From contig QZCP01000184.1 of the NCBI GenBank assembly GCA_003956705.1, positions 25,063 to 89,062 on the forward strand: a stretch of 64,000 bases of DNA. The letters are read 5' to 3'. The position numbers and the translations under genes were made by a program. Positions 61,985-64,000 of this stretch are shown piece by piece (the first letter of the stretch is position 1; each line of letters opens with the position of its first letter). Source of the stretch: Brevipalpus yothersi (lineage: Eukaryota > Arthropoda > Arachnida > Trombidiformes > Tenuipalpidae). The notes under the pieces are model-generated. The model saw only the letters and a list, made by a program, of their open reading frames with translations. It did no database searches and was not told where the DNA came from.

Positions 61985-62547
61985 ACTCACTCATCGAATG
62001 TTATTACAAATCAAACCTATTTTTCTCTCATCATCAATATTCCGTCAGCCTCAATGTATTCTCTGCCTCTCCAGTCTCCGTTACTTGAGTTACCTGAGTT
62101 ATCATTTTCTCACCAGGGAAGCCATTTATTCATCGTGTCAGTCTACTCTCTCATCCATTCTTTTTTCCCTCATCCAGTCACATCTTTTTTTCCTCCAAAA
62201 CTTTTTTCCAAAAGGCCCTCTCCAATGTCTCTCTCTCTCTGCTGTCAAACTTTTGCTACTACTGGATGTTTACCTCGTGATTCCCGGGCCATTTATAGTG
62301 ATGCAATCGGGAGGAGATATCAAATCAAACGAGATGGATGAAAGGTTAAAGGTTAACATTGACTTCTATCATCGTTCTATCTACTACATACTATTATCAC
62401 TTGTTCGCGTTCAATCAGTTGTGCTCAAAAATAATGAAAACATATGAAGAGAAAGAGATGTATCATGTATCATGGTGTAACAGTAACACCAGTAGCATGC
62501 CCTGGAGCCAATTACTCTTGTAAATCCTTAATTAACCTTTCTCCAGG

Positions 62548-62550
<3 letters not shown>

Positions 62551-62618
<68 letters not shown>
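62551..62618 (+). repeat. (AG)n microsatellite
   Basis: A perfect 68-base purine tract, followed 350 bases later by a pyrimidine tract (62966-63027): an opposed pair in the reverse order. Confidence 0.95.
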
Positions 62619-62622
<4 letters not shown>

Positions 62623-62964
62623 CATTTTTCGACCCATCTTCATCACTTGTTCTCACTTGTATATGCCAGCTCAGCCTCCCATTTCTTATTGTTCTTCACC
62701 ATCTGAGATGATCTTGGCAAGTCCATCTTTCCTCTCTCTCTCTCTCCGATCGGCCCCAGTACAGCGTGTTTACCTGCCAAAAGTGGCGTCGATACGAAGC
62801 TGTGCTAATGGCAGGCTTGCTGTTTAGCTTAGCATCTCTTCGGAAACCAGTGACAAGAATCGATCAGACATCCAATGAGGTGGGCGTTTGATGATGATTA
62901 AACGGCTTGTTGGCAGCCAAATTTTTGGTCCTGTCATTGCAAAGGGAACCAGTAGTCTCCAGGG

Positions 62965-62965
<1 letters not shown>

Positions 62966-63027
<62 letters not shown>
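62966..63027 (+). repeat. (TC)n microsatellite
   Basis: A 62-base tract complementary to 62551-62618. Confidence 0.95.
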
Positions 63028-63030
<3 letters not shown>

Positions 63031-63918
63031 GTCAGCTTCGGATGGGCATGTTTGAGAGAGGAAAAACAATTGCCTTACACGAGTAGCCTCTTGTCAATAA
63101 TATTTTGGTGCATTGTTTTTCCGATAAACTTTGAATACATTTCAGTATTTGTGATCAGTTTGCATTTTTAGAAAATATTTTTGAACTTTGGAATTCATGA
63201 AAGAATCTTTCAAGGGACTGACCACTTGGCACAGAATCTCAGATATTCGAGTGGAATGGAGCTCAAGTGAGGAATTTTCGTTGATTTTGAGCTAATGTGC
63301 AAAATTGAATGGATAATGTGAGGTCAAGTTTTTCACCATGATGACACGTGTCCAGATCCTGGTTGGGCATTTAGCGATTCTCTCTATGATCATGAATATA
63401 ATTAAGCATTGTGGGCCAAGATTTATGATGATTTATTGGAATCAGTCTGAAATGTGTCAGTTTTGATTAATAATTGACTCCTCTTTGGTTGATATTTGGC
63501 TCGATGTTAGTCGTACACTCGTTAAATTTGCATTATTGTTTTTTTCAAATGGCTCAATTAGCTATTCTTTCTTGATTCTGGTTGAAATTTTTCACACCTA
63601 AGCGCTCATTCAGTATGCTCTCATTAGAAGTAATGACGATCTTAGGACGAGCGACGAGTTTACGAACTGTGTATATGTATATATATCTACATATATATTC
63701 TATCTGTATTTGGTATTGTTCACTAGCCAATCATTCAATCGAATAGAACACTAGTTTACACGATAAGAAGCATGACAGGGAAACATGCAAGGAAGATGAA
63801 AGAGAAACTTAGAGCAAGAAATTGTAATCATGAAAGAAGGAAAAAATAAAGGAATATACACACAACATGTAGATTGGCTGAAGGAAGAAAAAAAGCTCAG
63901 ATACTGAGAGTCAGACAG

Positions 63919-63920
<2 letters not shown>

Positions 63921-64000
<80 letters not shown>
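63921..64000 (+). repeat. (AG)n microsatellite running off the window
   Basis: Eighty bases of AG repeat fill the end of the window; its full length is not visible. Confidence 0.95.

Larger units (their letters stand above)
57126..64000. other. EHBP1 3' region and gene-poor spacer
   Basis: After the probable EHBP1 3' untranslated region (to about 57.75 kb) I find no exon I can support. The open frames are mostly dinucleotide-tract translations. The frame at 59088-59339 has a hydrophobic end but no ATG near its start. CT and GA tracts occur here in about equal number. Confidence 0.5.

Overview
This window is animal nuclear DNA, most likely from an arthropod. It is AT-rich, and the genes are split by very short GT-AG introns (mostly 53-110 bases). 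The recognisable proteins are metazoan: a BLTP3/UHRF1BP1-type lipid-transfer protein, the INO80 subunit NFRKB, the histone chaperone SPT6, Mediator subunit MED24, the nucleolar protein NOP53 and the Rab effector EHBP1. The base composition and compact genes would fit an acariform mite, but that is only an impression. There is no bacterial, viral or plasmid signature, no CRISPR array, and I recognised no tRNA or rRNA.

Layout. From 1 to 3.4 kb there is a very small single-pass membrane protein gene (+) with two alternative, apparently duplicated first exons; two diverged direct-repeat copies flank it. From 3.5 to 7.6 kb lies BLTP3 (-, 6 exons, 1202 aa). At 9.1-9.5 kb is a 113-aa basic orphan (-). 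From 10.8 to 14.6 kb is NFRKB (+, 3 exons, 1099 aa), convergent with SPT6 (-, 5 exons, 1613 aa) at 15.0-20.1 kb. SPT6 is divergent from MED24 (+, 2 exons, 1099 aa) at 21.0-24.4 kb. MED24 ends only 105 bases from the end of NOP53 (-, 2 exons, 406 aa) at 24.5-25.8 kb. EHBP1 (+) starts at 27.0 kb. Its first seven coding exons are packed into 2.5 kb, but its last four are spread over 26 kb by introns of 1.8, 11.5, 3.8 and 10.1 kb. The last exon, at 57.04-57.13 kb, encodes a CaaX prenylation motif. From 57.1 kb to the end I see no gene I can support.

The right-hand 33 kb, meaning the large EHBP1 introns and the downstream spacer, is filled with long (CT)n/(GA)n tracts, usually 40-80 bases each. 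One such tract contains an assembly gap (42221-42529), and the window itself ends inside a (GA)n tract. Inside the EHBP1 introns the pyrimidine strand is usually the sense strand; beyond the gene the two orientations are about equal.

Functionally the left half is a dense block of housekeeping genes for transcription and chromatin (NFRKB, SPT6, MED24) and ribosome biogenesis (NOP53), next to two membrane-traffic genes (BLTP3, EHBP1). I see no sign that the genes form one pathway. The points most worth a second look are the duplicated first exons of the small membrane protein, the remote CaaX exon and rival terminal exons of EHBP1, the absence of its C2/NPF half, and the oriented homopurine/homopyrimidine tracts.
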